A stretch of 13,519 nucleotides of DNA from Prevotellaceae bacterium (GTDB lineage Bacteria; Bacteroidota; Bacteroidia; Bacteroidales; Bacteroidaceae). The notes under the pieces are model-generated. The model was not told where the DNA came from. It was given only the letters and a program-made list of their open reading frames with translations, and did not search any database. Positions 1 through 7,476 of the stretch are shown piece after piece (position 1 is the first letter of the stretch; each line of letters opens with the position of its first letter). The translations under genes were made by a program, and so were the position numbers. The DNA lies in assembly GCA_905371275.1 (NCBI GenBank), contig CAJPLH010000036.1:1-13519 (forward strand), written 5' to 3'.

Positions 1-603
1 CGACTGAGAAGCGACATATCTGACATTACGAATCTGCACTCCCGTTTCTTCTAAGACTTCGCGCGACACGGTTTCTTCCAATGTTTCACCAGTCTCGACA
101 TAACCAGCAACCAAACTATTAAAACTTCCGGGGAAACTATGTGCATGTATCATCAATATCTCATCATTATCTCTATTTCCATCTTTTGCTGGTTTCTCCA
201 CAAGTACAATAATTGCAGGACTTGGCGAAGGCCAATACTCACGGCCACAATTAGGACAACGCTTAGATATCTCAGTGTAGGTTGCTAATGGATGTGCGCA
301 GTGGCCACAATACTGATGTACTTCGTCCCAATGTAAGAGTTCTTTAAGTTTACAAGCCAACTTGTACTCTTCATCATTCAACAATTCAAACGCTTGTCGA
401 AGATGCAACAAACGCCATTGTGATGGCAAAGAGTCAGCCGGAAGAAAAGCCCCACGAAAACAAACCCCAGCCGCATCCTTTAATGTGCGAACGTTTTGTT
501 CTGCCACTAATGCAGGATTGAGTTCACGTCCTGTGGGCAAACGCATTGATTCCGAAAGCCAGATTTGATCTTTCGAAAAGATAATCCATCGTTCTTCTAC
601 CAT
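1..603 (-). CDS. nudC: NADH pyrophosphatase (NudC-type Nudix hydrolase), 3' end missing
   Basis: The first 201 codons are present and the reading frame is still open at base 1, so the C-terminus lies outside the window. Two cysteine pairs (C99/C102 and C116/C119) form the zinc ribbon typical of NudC. A complete Nudix box GX5EX7REUXEEXGU follows at residues 167-189, with G167, E173, R181-E182, E185-E186 and G188 all in place. The last residues, YVASQS, sit where NudC proteins begin the SQPWPFP signature that marks NADH pyrophosphatases, but the window stops before it can be confirmed. The family is known to hydrolyse NADH to NMNH and AMP and to remove NAD caps from RNA in the cytoplasm. The ATG at 601-603 is chosen because it gives a normal N-terminal domain. 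The gene follows the phosphohexomutase gene on the same strand, with a terminator-like hairpin directly in front of it. Confidence 0.9.
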   Translation of the reverse strand, partial: MVEERWIIFSKDQIWLSESMRLPTGRELNPALVAEQNVRTLKDAAGVCFRGAFLPADSLPSQWRLLHLRQAFELLNDEEYKLACKLKELLHWDEVHQYCGHCAHPLATYTEISKRCPNCGREYWPSPSPAIIVLVEKPAKDGNRDNDEILMIHAHSFPGSFNSLVAGYVETGETLEETVSREVLEETGVQIRNVRYVASQS

Positions 604-644
604 AAAAAGTAGCCGCACTACTCCCAGGACGAAGTAATGCGGCT
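604..644 (-). terminator. Rho-independent terminator-like hairpin between the phosphohexomutase gene and nudC
   Basis: On the minus strand the arm at 644-634 pairs with the arm at 621-611. This gives seven pairs (AGCCGCA with TGCGGCT), one mismatch and three more pairs around a 12-base loop. Two bases later comes a run of five T residues (608-604), immediately before the nudC ATG. The orientation and T-tract fit an intrinsic terminator for the upstream gene, which ends at 675. The T-tract is short and the loop is large, so termination may be partial. On the plus strand there is no comparable T-run, so it looks one-directional. Confidence 0.5.
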
Positions 645-674
645 TGTATTTGAGAGTTTTTCGAAAAAGAGGGT

Positions 675-2420
675 TTAGAGTCCAAGACTTTCGCGAACAG
701 CTTCCACTTTCTTTAGGGCTTCTGCACGTACAGCCTTATAGCACTTAGGACATTCCATATCCCCACGTACTTCGATGTAGAACTTGATCTTAGGTTCTGT
801 GCCAGAAGGACGAACACTCACTTTAGTGCCATCTTCAGTAAACCATTGAAGAACGTTGCTGGTTTCTGGGAAATCAAGTGCAGTGGCATTGCCTTGAGCA
901 TCAAAAGCTTTAAGCACTTTGTAGTCCTTGGTAACAACGACAGGAGAACCGGCTAATTCCTTAGGAGGATTTGCACGGAAACCATCCATCATGGCCTTGA
1001 TTTCGTCTGCACCACTCTTACCTGGCTTCACAACGTTAATGGTATGGTTAAGCGCAAAGCCGTACTCAACATAGATGTCCATCAACACATCAAACAGCGT
1101 CTTGCCTTGGTCTTTTGCCCAAGCACAGATTTCTGCCAACAGACAGCAAGCAGAGACAGCATCTTTGTCACGCACAATGTCTTGTCCCATAAATCCGTAG
1201 CTTTCTTCACCGCCACCGATATAGGTTTCTTTGCCTTCGAGAAGACGAATCACACGAGCAATCCATTTGAATCCCGTATATTCGTCATACATTTTTACGT
1301 TGTTCTTATTGGCAATAGACTTTATGAGTTCTGTTGTCACAATAGTCTTTACCACATACTCATCGCCTTTCATCTTGCCCATAGCAATACGATTCTTGAT
1401 GATGTAGTAAAGGAAAATCATACAAGTTTGATTTCCATCCACGAGCACCCATTCGCCTTCTTTATCTTTGCAGGCCATACCTACACGGTCAGCATCGGGG
1501 TCAGAAGCCATCACGATGTCAGCATCAATTTTCTTTGCGAGATTGAGTGCCAAAGTAAGTGCTTCTCCGTTCTCGGGATTGGGCGACACAACAGTGGGGA
1601 AATTTCCATCTTTCACCATTTGTTCTGTCACGGTGTTCACGTTTTCAAATCCCCAGCTTTTGAGCGCAGCAGGAATCAAAGCTCTACCGGCTCCGTGAAG
1701 TGGAGTATAGACAATGCTCAAATCCTTCTGACGCTGAATAACTTCAGGATCAATGCTCAAATCTTTTACTCCCTTGAGATAGGCCTCATCGATATCAGCG
1801 CCAATCGTCTGAATAAGTGCAGGATTGCCTTCGAACTTAACATCTTCTACACGCACTTTGTTCACCTCATCGATAATCCCTTTATCGTGGGGAGCAAGCA
1901 CCTGCGCACCATCTTCCCAATAAGCCTTATATCCATTATACTCTTTAGGATTGTGCGACGCTGTGAGATTCACACCTGATTGACAACCAAGGTAGCGAAT
2001 TGCAAAAGAAACTTCAGGTGTTGGGCGAAGGTCATCAAAGAGATACACTTTGATACCATTTGCTGAGAACACATTGGCAACAGTTTGCGCAAAGAAACGG
2101 CCATTGTTACGACAATCGTGGCCAACAACCACAGAGATTTCTTTGCGATCAGCAAAGTAGTGCAGAAGGTAATTGGCTAAACCTTGAGTAGCAGCGCCAA
2201 CTACATAAACATTCATACGATTTGTGCCTGCACCCATGATACCGCGCAAACCTCCAGTACCAAACTCGAGGGTGCGATAAAAAGAGTCGATGAGAGGAGT
2301 CTTGTCTTCTGCTTCAAGCATAGCCTTAACTTCTTGCTTTGTAGCCTCATCATAGATGGGTGAGTCAAGCCATTGTTGTGCAACTTGCGCACATTGGGCA
2401 ATCAGTTCTTGATTTTCCAT
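675..2420 (-). CDS. Phosphoglucomutase/phosphomannomutase (alpha-D-phosphohexomutase family)
   Basis: This 581-residue cytoplasmic enzyme should interconvert hexose 1- and 6-phosphates (glucose and/or mannose), linking glycolysis to nucleotide-sugar and glycan synthesis. All four signature loops of the superfamily are visible: TASHNP at 153-158 with the phosphorylated serine S155, the Mg2+-binding DPDADR at 307-312, the sugar-binding GEESYG at 404-409, and the phosphate-binding RPSGTEPK at 537-544. The length of about 580 fits the PgcA/PGM2-like branch rather than the roughly 450-residue PMM/PGM or GlmM branch. Sequence alone does not settle glucose versus mannose preference, so no symbol is given. 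A CPKC motif at 557-560 in the C-terminal domain is a small oddity. The gene has its own promoter-like site upstream and a terminator-like hairpin downstream. The neighbouring glycosyltransferase makes a link to glycan synthesis plausible but unproven. Confidence 0.93.
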   Translation of the reverse strand: MENQELIAQCAQVAQQWLDSPIYDEATKQEVKAMLEAEDKTPLIDSFYRTLEFGTGGLRGIMGAGTNRMNVYVVGAATQGLANYLLHYFADRKEISVVVGHDCRNNGRFFAQTVANVFSANGIKVYLFDDLRPTPEVSFAIRYLGCQSGVNLTASHNPKEYNGYKAYWEDGAQVLAPHDKGIIDEVNKVRVEDVKFEGNPALIQTIGADIDEAYLKGVKDLSIDPEVIQRQKDLSIVYTPLHGAGRALIPAALKSWGFENVNTVTEQMVKDGNFPTVVSPNPENGEALTLALNLAKKIDADIVMASDPDADRVGMACKDKEGEWVLVDGNQTCMIFLYYIIKNRIAMGKMKGDEYVVKTIVTTELIKSIANKNNVKMYDEYTGFKWIARVIRLLEGKETYIGGGEESYGFMGQDIVRDKDAVSACCLLAEICAWAKDQGKTLFDVLMDIYVEYGFALNHTINVVKPGKSGADEIKAMMDGFRANPPKELAGSPVVVTKDYKVLKAFDAQGNATALDFPETSNVLQWFTEDGTKVSVRPSGTEPKIKFYIEVRGDMECPKCYKAVRAEALKKVEAVRESLGL

Positions 2421-2468
2421 GAAATATATCTGTGATTATATTATTGTCTTTGTGAGAAAGTGATACAG

Positions 2469-2501
2469 CAAAGTTACATATTTTTCTTTAGATAGGGCAA
2501 T
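2469..2501 (-). promoter_or_regulatory. Bacteroidota-type promoter for the phosphohexomutase gene
   Basis: On the minus strand TAACTTTG (2476-2469) matches the Bacteroidota -7 consensus TAnnTTTG exactly. ATTG (2501-2498), a 3-of-4 match to the -33 element TTTG, lies 21 bases upstream. The predicted leader is about 45 nt. It lies in the 114-bp gap after the glycosyltransferase gene. Confidence 0.55.
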
Positions 2502-2534
2502 ACCTTCTTGATTTTCTGTATCATAAATCCTGCA

Positions 2535-3410
2535 TCAAGGAAGTTTTGTAATATCTATGGGCTGAAAATCAAGCGGTATATCGTCCGCAATTCCTTCGTT
2601 AAGGGGAGTTTTCCAGATATAACGAATCCCCAAAAACATATCCCACCACATTGTCACGCGACCAACGCCTTTGGGCAAACGAAAAGCAGCCAATGTAATG
2701 CGCAGCAAGGCACCTATAAACCCATGAAACATATACAGCACAGCACCTTTGGCATGGCGTACTTTTCTGTTCGTCAGAAATTGACTACCCGTTGTTGGAG
2801 CTGATGGAATCCAACAAAGTAGCTGTGGAAAAGAGCGCACATTTGCCCCTAAACGATGCGCCTGATAGAGAAAAACTTCCTCCTCACCGCAGCCTAAGTA
2901 GGGAGCTCCCAGACCAAACCTCACGTCGAAAGTAGGTAATGTTGCGTCTATTCGCAAGAGAATCTCATAACTTACAAAATAGTTTCCTTTAGGTTGATGA
3001 GCGTAATCAAACTCTTTATCAGCATAAGAACGAATGGGCTGACCATCTTCATTGTACACTTGCAGACAAAAAACGTCTACCGTTGGATGGGCATCGGCAA
3101 GTGAAATAGCAGCCTTCAGAGTTTCAAAAGAATAGCGCACATCATCATCCGTAATAACAGCCAATTCAGTGGTACAATGTTTCAACGCATGGTTGCGATT
3201 CGCAGAAAGCCCTGCTCCAAAATACGGATATATAAATACGTCCTTTCGCTCATACAACACAGGAGGTATCTGCGCTAAAAACAAATCGTCCGTATATTGC
3301 ATCGACACAACATAACAGAGTTGCTCATCATAGGGAAGAAGCATCTCTGGGACAGCAGCAATACGATCGTTTATAGTGCAGATGAGGAGAGAAAGTTTTG
3401 GATTATTCAT
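2535..3410 (-). CDS. Family 2 glycosyltransferase
   Basis: This 291-residue protein has the order of features expected of a GT-A fold glycosyltransferase of family 2: a hydrophobic first strand (LSLLICTIN, residues 6-14), a GLSANRNHAL segment at 67-76, the metal/nucleotide-sugar binding DDD at 88-90 after a VIT strand, and an acidic GCGEEE motif at 173-178 that resembles the ED acceptor/catalytic motif. The C-terminal part (about 223-265) is hydrophobic and aromatic-rich and may hold the protein against the inner membrane; there is no signal peptide. Donor and acceptor cannot be named. The ATG at 3408-3410 is the first in frame and starts the first beta strand correctly. The gene begins 62 bp after dnaE with no good promoter match in the gap, so it may be transcribed from further upstream. 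It is not part of a recognisable capsule or LPS cluster here. Confidence 0.82.
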   Translation of the reverse strand: MNNPKLSLLICTINDRIAAVPEMLLPYDEQLCYVVSMQYTDDLFLAQIPPVLYERKDVFIYPYFGAGLSANRNHALKHCTTELAVITDDDVRYSFETLKAAISLADAHPTVDVFCLQVYNEDGQPIRSYADKEFDYAHQPKGNYFVSYEILLRIDATLPTFDVRFGLGAPYLGCGEEEVFLYQAHRLGANVRSFPQLLCWIPSAPTTGSQFLTNRKVRHAKGAVLYMFHGFIGALLRITLAAFRLPKGVGRVTMWWDMFLGIRYIWKTPLNEGIADDIPLDFQPIDITKLP

Positions 3411-3472
3411 TATTATATAGGTGTCAACGAATCGAACAAAACTGAAGGACGGTTATGGGCTTTCGGCTCTTA

Positions 3473-6400
3473 CTAGTTGATTTTATAAGTGAGCGCCGGA
3501 TGAGCTTCGATGTAGTTAATCAGTTCCGCAGTGACATTTATTCGTGAGTCCTGACGACTCAGCGTAACGTACTGTCCTGTTTCGGGATCAGTGACATGGA
3601 AATTGAGCTGACTATCGCCTCGACTATTGAGTACAAGATTAGAAAGCTCCGCTACGAGCGTCATATCAATTGCATGAAGGTTGGCATTTATCGTGATGCT
3701 CTGCACCTTTCGGTCTTTGACATCGGCAAGCCAGTCTACTTTCAGTATTTGCAAATCGGGTTCCCCATCTCCCCAACGACGAGGAGCAACGCGCGCTGAG
3801 ATGAAGACGGAATTTCCTACAGAGAAATATCCCTTGAACTGCGCCCAGGTGTCGCCAAAGATTGCTATTTCTCCAGAACCACTAAAGTCTTCTATGCGCA
3901 CTTTACCGTATGCACTACCACGCTTTGAGATATATTCGTTCGACTGCGTCACCATTCCGCCCATTGTCACCTCTTGATTCAAAAACGGATTGAGGTCTTC
4001 AACCTCACTCATTGAGAGTGTACAGAGATTTTTAATGACAATGGAGTATTCATCCAAGGGATGGCCACTGATATATAAGCCCAAGAGTTCTCCCTCTTTG
4101 TTCAATCGTTCCAAATCACTCCATTTGTCATAGACGATAGGCGATTTGGGTTTGCTGATTTCTACAGCATCACTTCCTCCGAACAAACTGTTGTGACTTT
4201 CCTCTTGTTCTTGTTGGAAACGTTGTCCGTAAGAAATCAAGGTTTCTACAAACGTGTAGCCTGACTCATTCTTTGCAAAGAACTGCTCTCGAGTAAATCC
4301 TTCAAAGCTATCAAAAGCTCCGGACAAGACAAGACATTCCACATTCTTTCTATTGCAAGCATTGAGGTTTACTCTTTCAAAGAAATCATATAAGTCTTTG
4401 AATTTACCATTCTTTTCACGTTCATCAATGATGCTCTGCACGGCATTATCACCTAGTCCCTTGATACCAGCTAGTCCAAAACGCACATCGCCAATATGGC
4501 TCACAGAGAACTTGCGGAAACTTTCATTGACATCAGGACCTTTACACGCAATCCCCATTGCTTTCGTTTCGGCTAGGAACTTGGACAAATCGGCAATGTT
4601 GCCCAAAGCACGGCTCATCACAGCCGCCATATATTGAGCAGGGAAGTTCGCTTTGAGGTATGCGGTTTGATAAGCTACCCAAGAATAGCAAGTAGCGTGG
4701 CTCTTATTGAACGCATAAGAAGCAAAAGCTGTCCAGTCTTTCCAAATCTTTTCTAGCGTTTCAGAAACATACCCGTGCTTTTCTCCGCCAGATACAAATT
4801 TGGGATACATATGATTCAACTTGTCGATCAGCTTCTTACCCATCGCCTTACGCAAGTTGTCACTCTCTCCTCGCGTGAAGTCTGCAATTTCACGCGACAA
4901 AAGCATCACCTGCTCTTGGTAGACTGTAATGCCGTACGTATCCTTGAGGTATTTCTCCATACAAGGCAAGTCATACGTAATCGGTTCTATCCCGTGTTTG
5001 CGCTTGATAAACTGAGGAATGTATTCCATTGGGCCAGGACGATAAAGCGCATTCATCGCAATCAAATCCTCAAAAGTCGACGGATGAAGCTCACGCAAAT
5101 ACTTTTGCATACCTGGCGATTCAAACTGGAACGTACCGATTGTTCGGCCATCACAATAAAGATCATAAGTGGCAGGGTCTTCAATCGATACCATATCAAT
5201 ATCGACTTCGATGCCTAGCGACATCTTGATATTCTCCAAGGCTTCACGCAAAATAGAAAGCGTTTTCAGCCCTAAGAAGTCCATCTTAATCAACCCTGTT
5301 TCTTCAATCACGCTACCTTCATATTGTGTGCAACGGAGTTTTTCTCCCGTTTCTTTGTCAGTAGCTGTGGAAACAGGTACCCAGTCTGTGATATCATCAC
5401 GACAAATGATGATGCCACAAGCATGGACACCAGTATTGCGCACATTCCCTTCAAGCATTTTTGCATACCTAATGGTGTTGCGCATCAACGGATCGGCAGA
5501 GGCTTCAGCATCGCGCAATTCAGGAATTGCAGCAATGGCATTGGGCAAATTCATCTTCGGAACTTTTCCATTTTCTCCGGCCGGAAGTTTATCAGGGATG
5601 AGTTTACAAAGACGATTTGATTCACTCAAAGGTAATTGCAACACGCGTGCAACGTCTTTGATAGCCAATTTAGTGGCCATCGTACCATAAGTAATGATAT
5701 GCGCCACTTTTTCAGCACCATATTTATCTGTCACCCATTGCAACACACGGCCACGGCCGTCATCGTCAAAGTCTACGTCAATATCGGGAAGCGAGATACG
5801 GTCGGGATTCAGGAAACGCTCAAACAGCAAGTCATATTTAATGGGGTCAATGTCTGTAATGCGAAGGCAATAAGCCACAGCACTACCTGCTGCACTACCA
5901 CGTCCAGGGCCTACAAGAACACCTAATTCTTTACGTGCTACTTTTATATAGTCTTGCACAATGAGGAAGTAGCCAGGGAAACCCATCGTCTTCATGATGT
6001 GCAATTCAAATTTTATGCGCGCTTCTGTTTCTTCGTCAAGGGGATTACCGTATCTCCAATAAGCTCCCTCATAGGCTAACTTTGCTAGATAGTCTGCTTC
6101 TAGTTTGATGCGATAGAGTTTATCGTAACCTCCCAATTTCTTAATTTTGGCTTCACCTTCTTCTCTACTAATCACCACATTTCCGTTCTCGTCTTGCGTA
6201 AATTCGTTGAAAAGATCTTCTTCCGAATACTTTTGTCGGTATCCGTCTTCGGTGCCAAACTCTTCGGGAATCTCGAAGTTCGGCATAATTGGCCCATGAT
6301 CAATAGAATACTCTTCCACCTTGTCTACAATCTCCAGCGTTGTGGCAAGTGCTTCTGGCAAATCTTGGAAGATTGCATTCATTTCAGCCTGTGTTTTGAA

Positions 6401-7336
6401 CCACTCTTGCTTTGAATAGAGCATACGCGCCTGATCTGAAACAAAATGGTTCGTAGACAGACAAATCAATAAGTCGTGCGCTTCTGAGTTATCTTCGTCA
6501 ACAAAGTGGGCATCGTTGGTACAAATATACTTCACTCCGCATTTCTGAGCCAAGCGCAACAAACCTTCATTGGCTTTTTGCTGCAAAGGATAAGTTTCTC
6601 TGTTGGCTCGTTGCGCTGGATCTTTGACTTCGTGACGCTGCAATTCGAGGTAATAATCTTCACCAAAACGCTCCTTAAACCACATCACGGACTGTTCGGC
6701 GCCTTCTTCGTCACCTGCCAATAATTTCTTGGGGATTTCACCACCAAGGCAAGCCGACGAAATGATAAGCCCTTCTTTGAATTCTTCCAAATCAGCCTTA
6801 TCTGTACGTGGCTTCATGTAGAAACCATCAACCCACGCCCTACTCACCAACTTTACAAGGTTATGATACCCCGTTTCGTTCTTAGCCAACACCACTAAGT
6901 GCCAACCGCTTCTATCCTCTTTGAGTGTTTTGTCAAATTTCGTTCGACGCGCGCAATACATTTCACAACCGATGATAGGCTTAAAATCCATAACACGCTT
7001 TGCCTTCGCCATTGCCTTTTCTGTTTCAGCAATGGCTTCAGCCAGCGTTTTACCATCTTCTAATTGTACAGCAGATGCCTCTATACCAGCCTCAGCTGCC
7101 TTTGCTTGCAATTCTTGTAATTGCGCTTCAGCCTTCTTGAAATCCTTGCTTGCTCCCCCCTTCTTCTTTTGCACATAGTTGTAAAAGTCTTTCACTCCCA
7201 TCATACTTCCATGGTCTGTTAAAGCCATTCCACGCATGCCGTCAGCAATAGCCTTATCAACTAGGCGTGAAATGGAGGCCTGACCATCGAGAATGGAATA
7301 ATAGGAATGGACATGTAAATGTACAAATGGAATCAT
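3473..7336 (-). CDS. dnaE: DNA polymerase III subunit alpha
   Basis: This is the replicative polymerase of the chromosome, 1287 residues against about 1160 in E. coli. In order it has a PHP domain (1 to about 280), the C-family polymerase core, a helix-hairpin-helix (LAGIKGLGDNAV, 955-966) and an OB fold (about 1122-1200). The catalytic aspartates are visible as D520 and D522 in PDIDVDF and D686 in KMDFLGL. All residues expected for metal binding in an active PHP exonuclease can be placed: H8, H10, D17, H42, E125, H146, C196, D275 and H277. About 58 extra residues, charged and alanine-rich, lie between H42 and E125. HNSLF at 1048-1052 sits where the internal beta-clamp binding motif is expected. 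The start at MIPFVHLHVHS gives the canonical PHP N-terminus. The 140 bp upstream (7337-7476) hold no exact -7 box, only a small inverted repeat, so transcription may come from the dapA-porin unit. Confidence 0.98.
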   Translation of the reverse strand: MIPFVHLHVHSYYSILDGQASISRLVDKAIADGMRGMALTDHGSMMGVKDFYNYVQKKKGGASKDFKKAEAQLQELQAKAAEAGIEASAVQLEDGKTLAEAIAETEKAMAKAKRVMDFKPIIGCEMYCARRTKFDKTLKEDRSGWHLVVLAKNETGYHNLVKLVSRAWVDGFYMKPRTDKADLEEFKEGLIISSACLGGEIPKKLLAGDEEGAEQSVMWFKERFGEDYYLELQRHEVKDPAQRANRETYPLQQKANEGLLRLAQKCGVKYICTNDAHFVDEDNSEAHDLLICLSTNHFVSDQARMLYSKQEWFKTQAEMNAIFQDLPEALATTLEIVDKVEEYSIDHGPIMPNFEIPEEFGTEDGYRQKYSEEDLFNEFTQDENGNVVISREEGEAKIKKLGGYDKLYRIKLEADYLAKLAYEGAYWRYGNPLDEETEARIKFELHIMKTMGFPGYFLIVQDYIKVARKELGVLVGPGRGSAAGSAVAYCLRITDIDPIKYDLLFERFLNPDRISLPDIDVDFDDDGRGRVLQWVTDKYGAEKVAHIITYGTMATKLAIKDVARVLQLPLSESNRLCKLIPDKLPAGENGKVPKMNLPNAIAAIPELRDAEASADPLMRNTIRYAKMLEGNVRNTGVHACGIIICRDDITDWVPVSTATDKETGEKLRCTQYEGSVIEETGLIKMDFLGLKTLSILREALENIKMSLGIEVDIDMVSIEDPATYDLYCDGRTIGTFQFESPGMQKYLRELHPSTFEDLIAMNALYRPGPMEYIPQFIKRKHGIEPITYDLPCMEKYLKDTYGITVYQEQVMLLSREIADFTRGESDNLRKAMGKKLIDKLNHMYPKFVSGGEKHGYVSETLEKIWKDWTAFASYAFNKSHATCYSWVAYQTAYLKANFPAQYMAAVMSRALGNIADLSKFLAETKAMGIACKGPDVNESFRKFSVSHIGDVRFGLAGIKGLGDNAVQSIIDEREKNGKFKDLYDFFERVNLNACNRKNVECLVLSGAFDSFEGFTREQFFAKNESGYTFVETLISYGQRFQQEQEESHNSLFGGSDAVEISKPKSPIVYDKWSDLERLNKEGELLGLYISGHPLDEYSIVIKNLCTLSMSEVEDLNPFLNQEVTMGGMVTQSNEYISKRGSAYGKVRIEDFSGSGEIAIFGDTWAQFKGYFSVGNSVFISARVAPRRWGDGEPDLQILKVDWLADVKDRKVQSITINANLHAIDMTLVAELSNLVLNSRGDSQLNFHVTDPETGQYVTLSRQDSRINVTAELINYIEAHPALTYKIN

Positions 7337-7373
7337 AACGAAGAAAAGACAAAGAAAAAATGAAATTCAAAGC

Positions 7374-7391
7374 GACAAATAACTGTTTGTC
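7374..7391. other. Short inverted repeat in the dnaE leader
   Basis: GACAAA (7374-7379) and TTTGTC (7386-7391) form a perfect 6-bp inverted repeat around a 6-base centre, about 38 bp upstream of the dnaE ATG. The stem is AT-rich. On the minus strand it is followed, after a few bases, by a T-rich stretch (about 7367-7353). It could be a weak terminator after the porin gene, an operator, or chance; nothing else in the 140-bp gap stands out apart from a 5-bp CTATG/CATAG repeat near 7436-7451. Confidence 0.2.
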
Positions 7392-7476
7392 ATAGCAACG
7401 TAAAACGACCGTGCGATGAAACAAACGCAATGTCCCTATGAAAAGCCATAGTTGAGCAAAGACTAGGACTGAGAGG

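Noticed and set aside
657..668. The palindrome TTTTTCGAAAAA just after the phosphohexomutase stop codon.
   Set aside because: As an RNA it has no loop and only A-T pairs apart from the central CG, so it is not a credible terminator; the GC-rich hairpin at 611-644 is the better candidate.
1044..1979. A 311-codon open frame on the plus strand opposite the phosphohexomutase gene.
   Set aside because: It lies entirely antisense to a well conserved gene with all catalytic motifs, has no recognisable domain and no promoter-like site. Long antisense frames are common opposite GC-balanced coding sequence.
2502..2545. Imperfect inverted repeat (CTTCTTGA with TCAAGGAAG) at the end of the glycosyltransferase gene.
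   Set aside because: It needs a bulge, overlaps the coding region and is not followed by a T-tract on the minus strand, so it was not called a terminator.
4775..5690. Several plus-strand open frames of 66-173 codons opposite dnaE.
   Set aside because: They overlap one another and the conserved polymerase core, and their translations show no family features; they are frame shadows.
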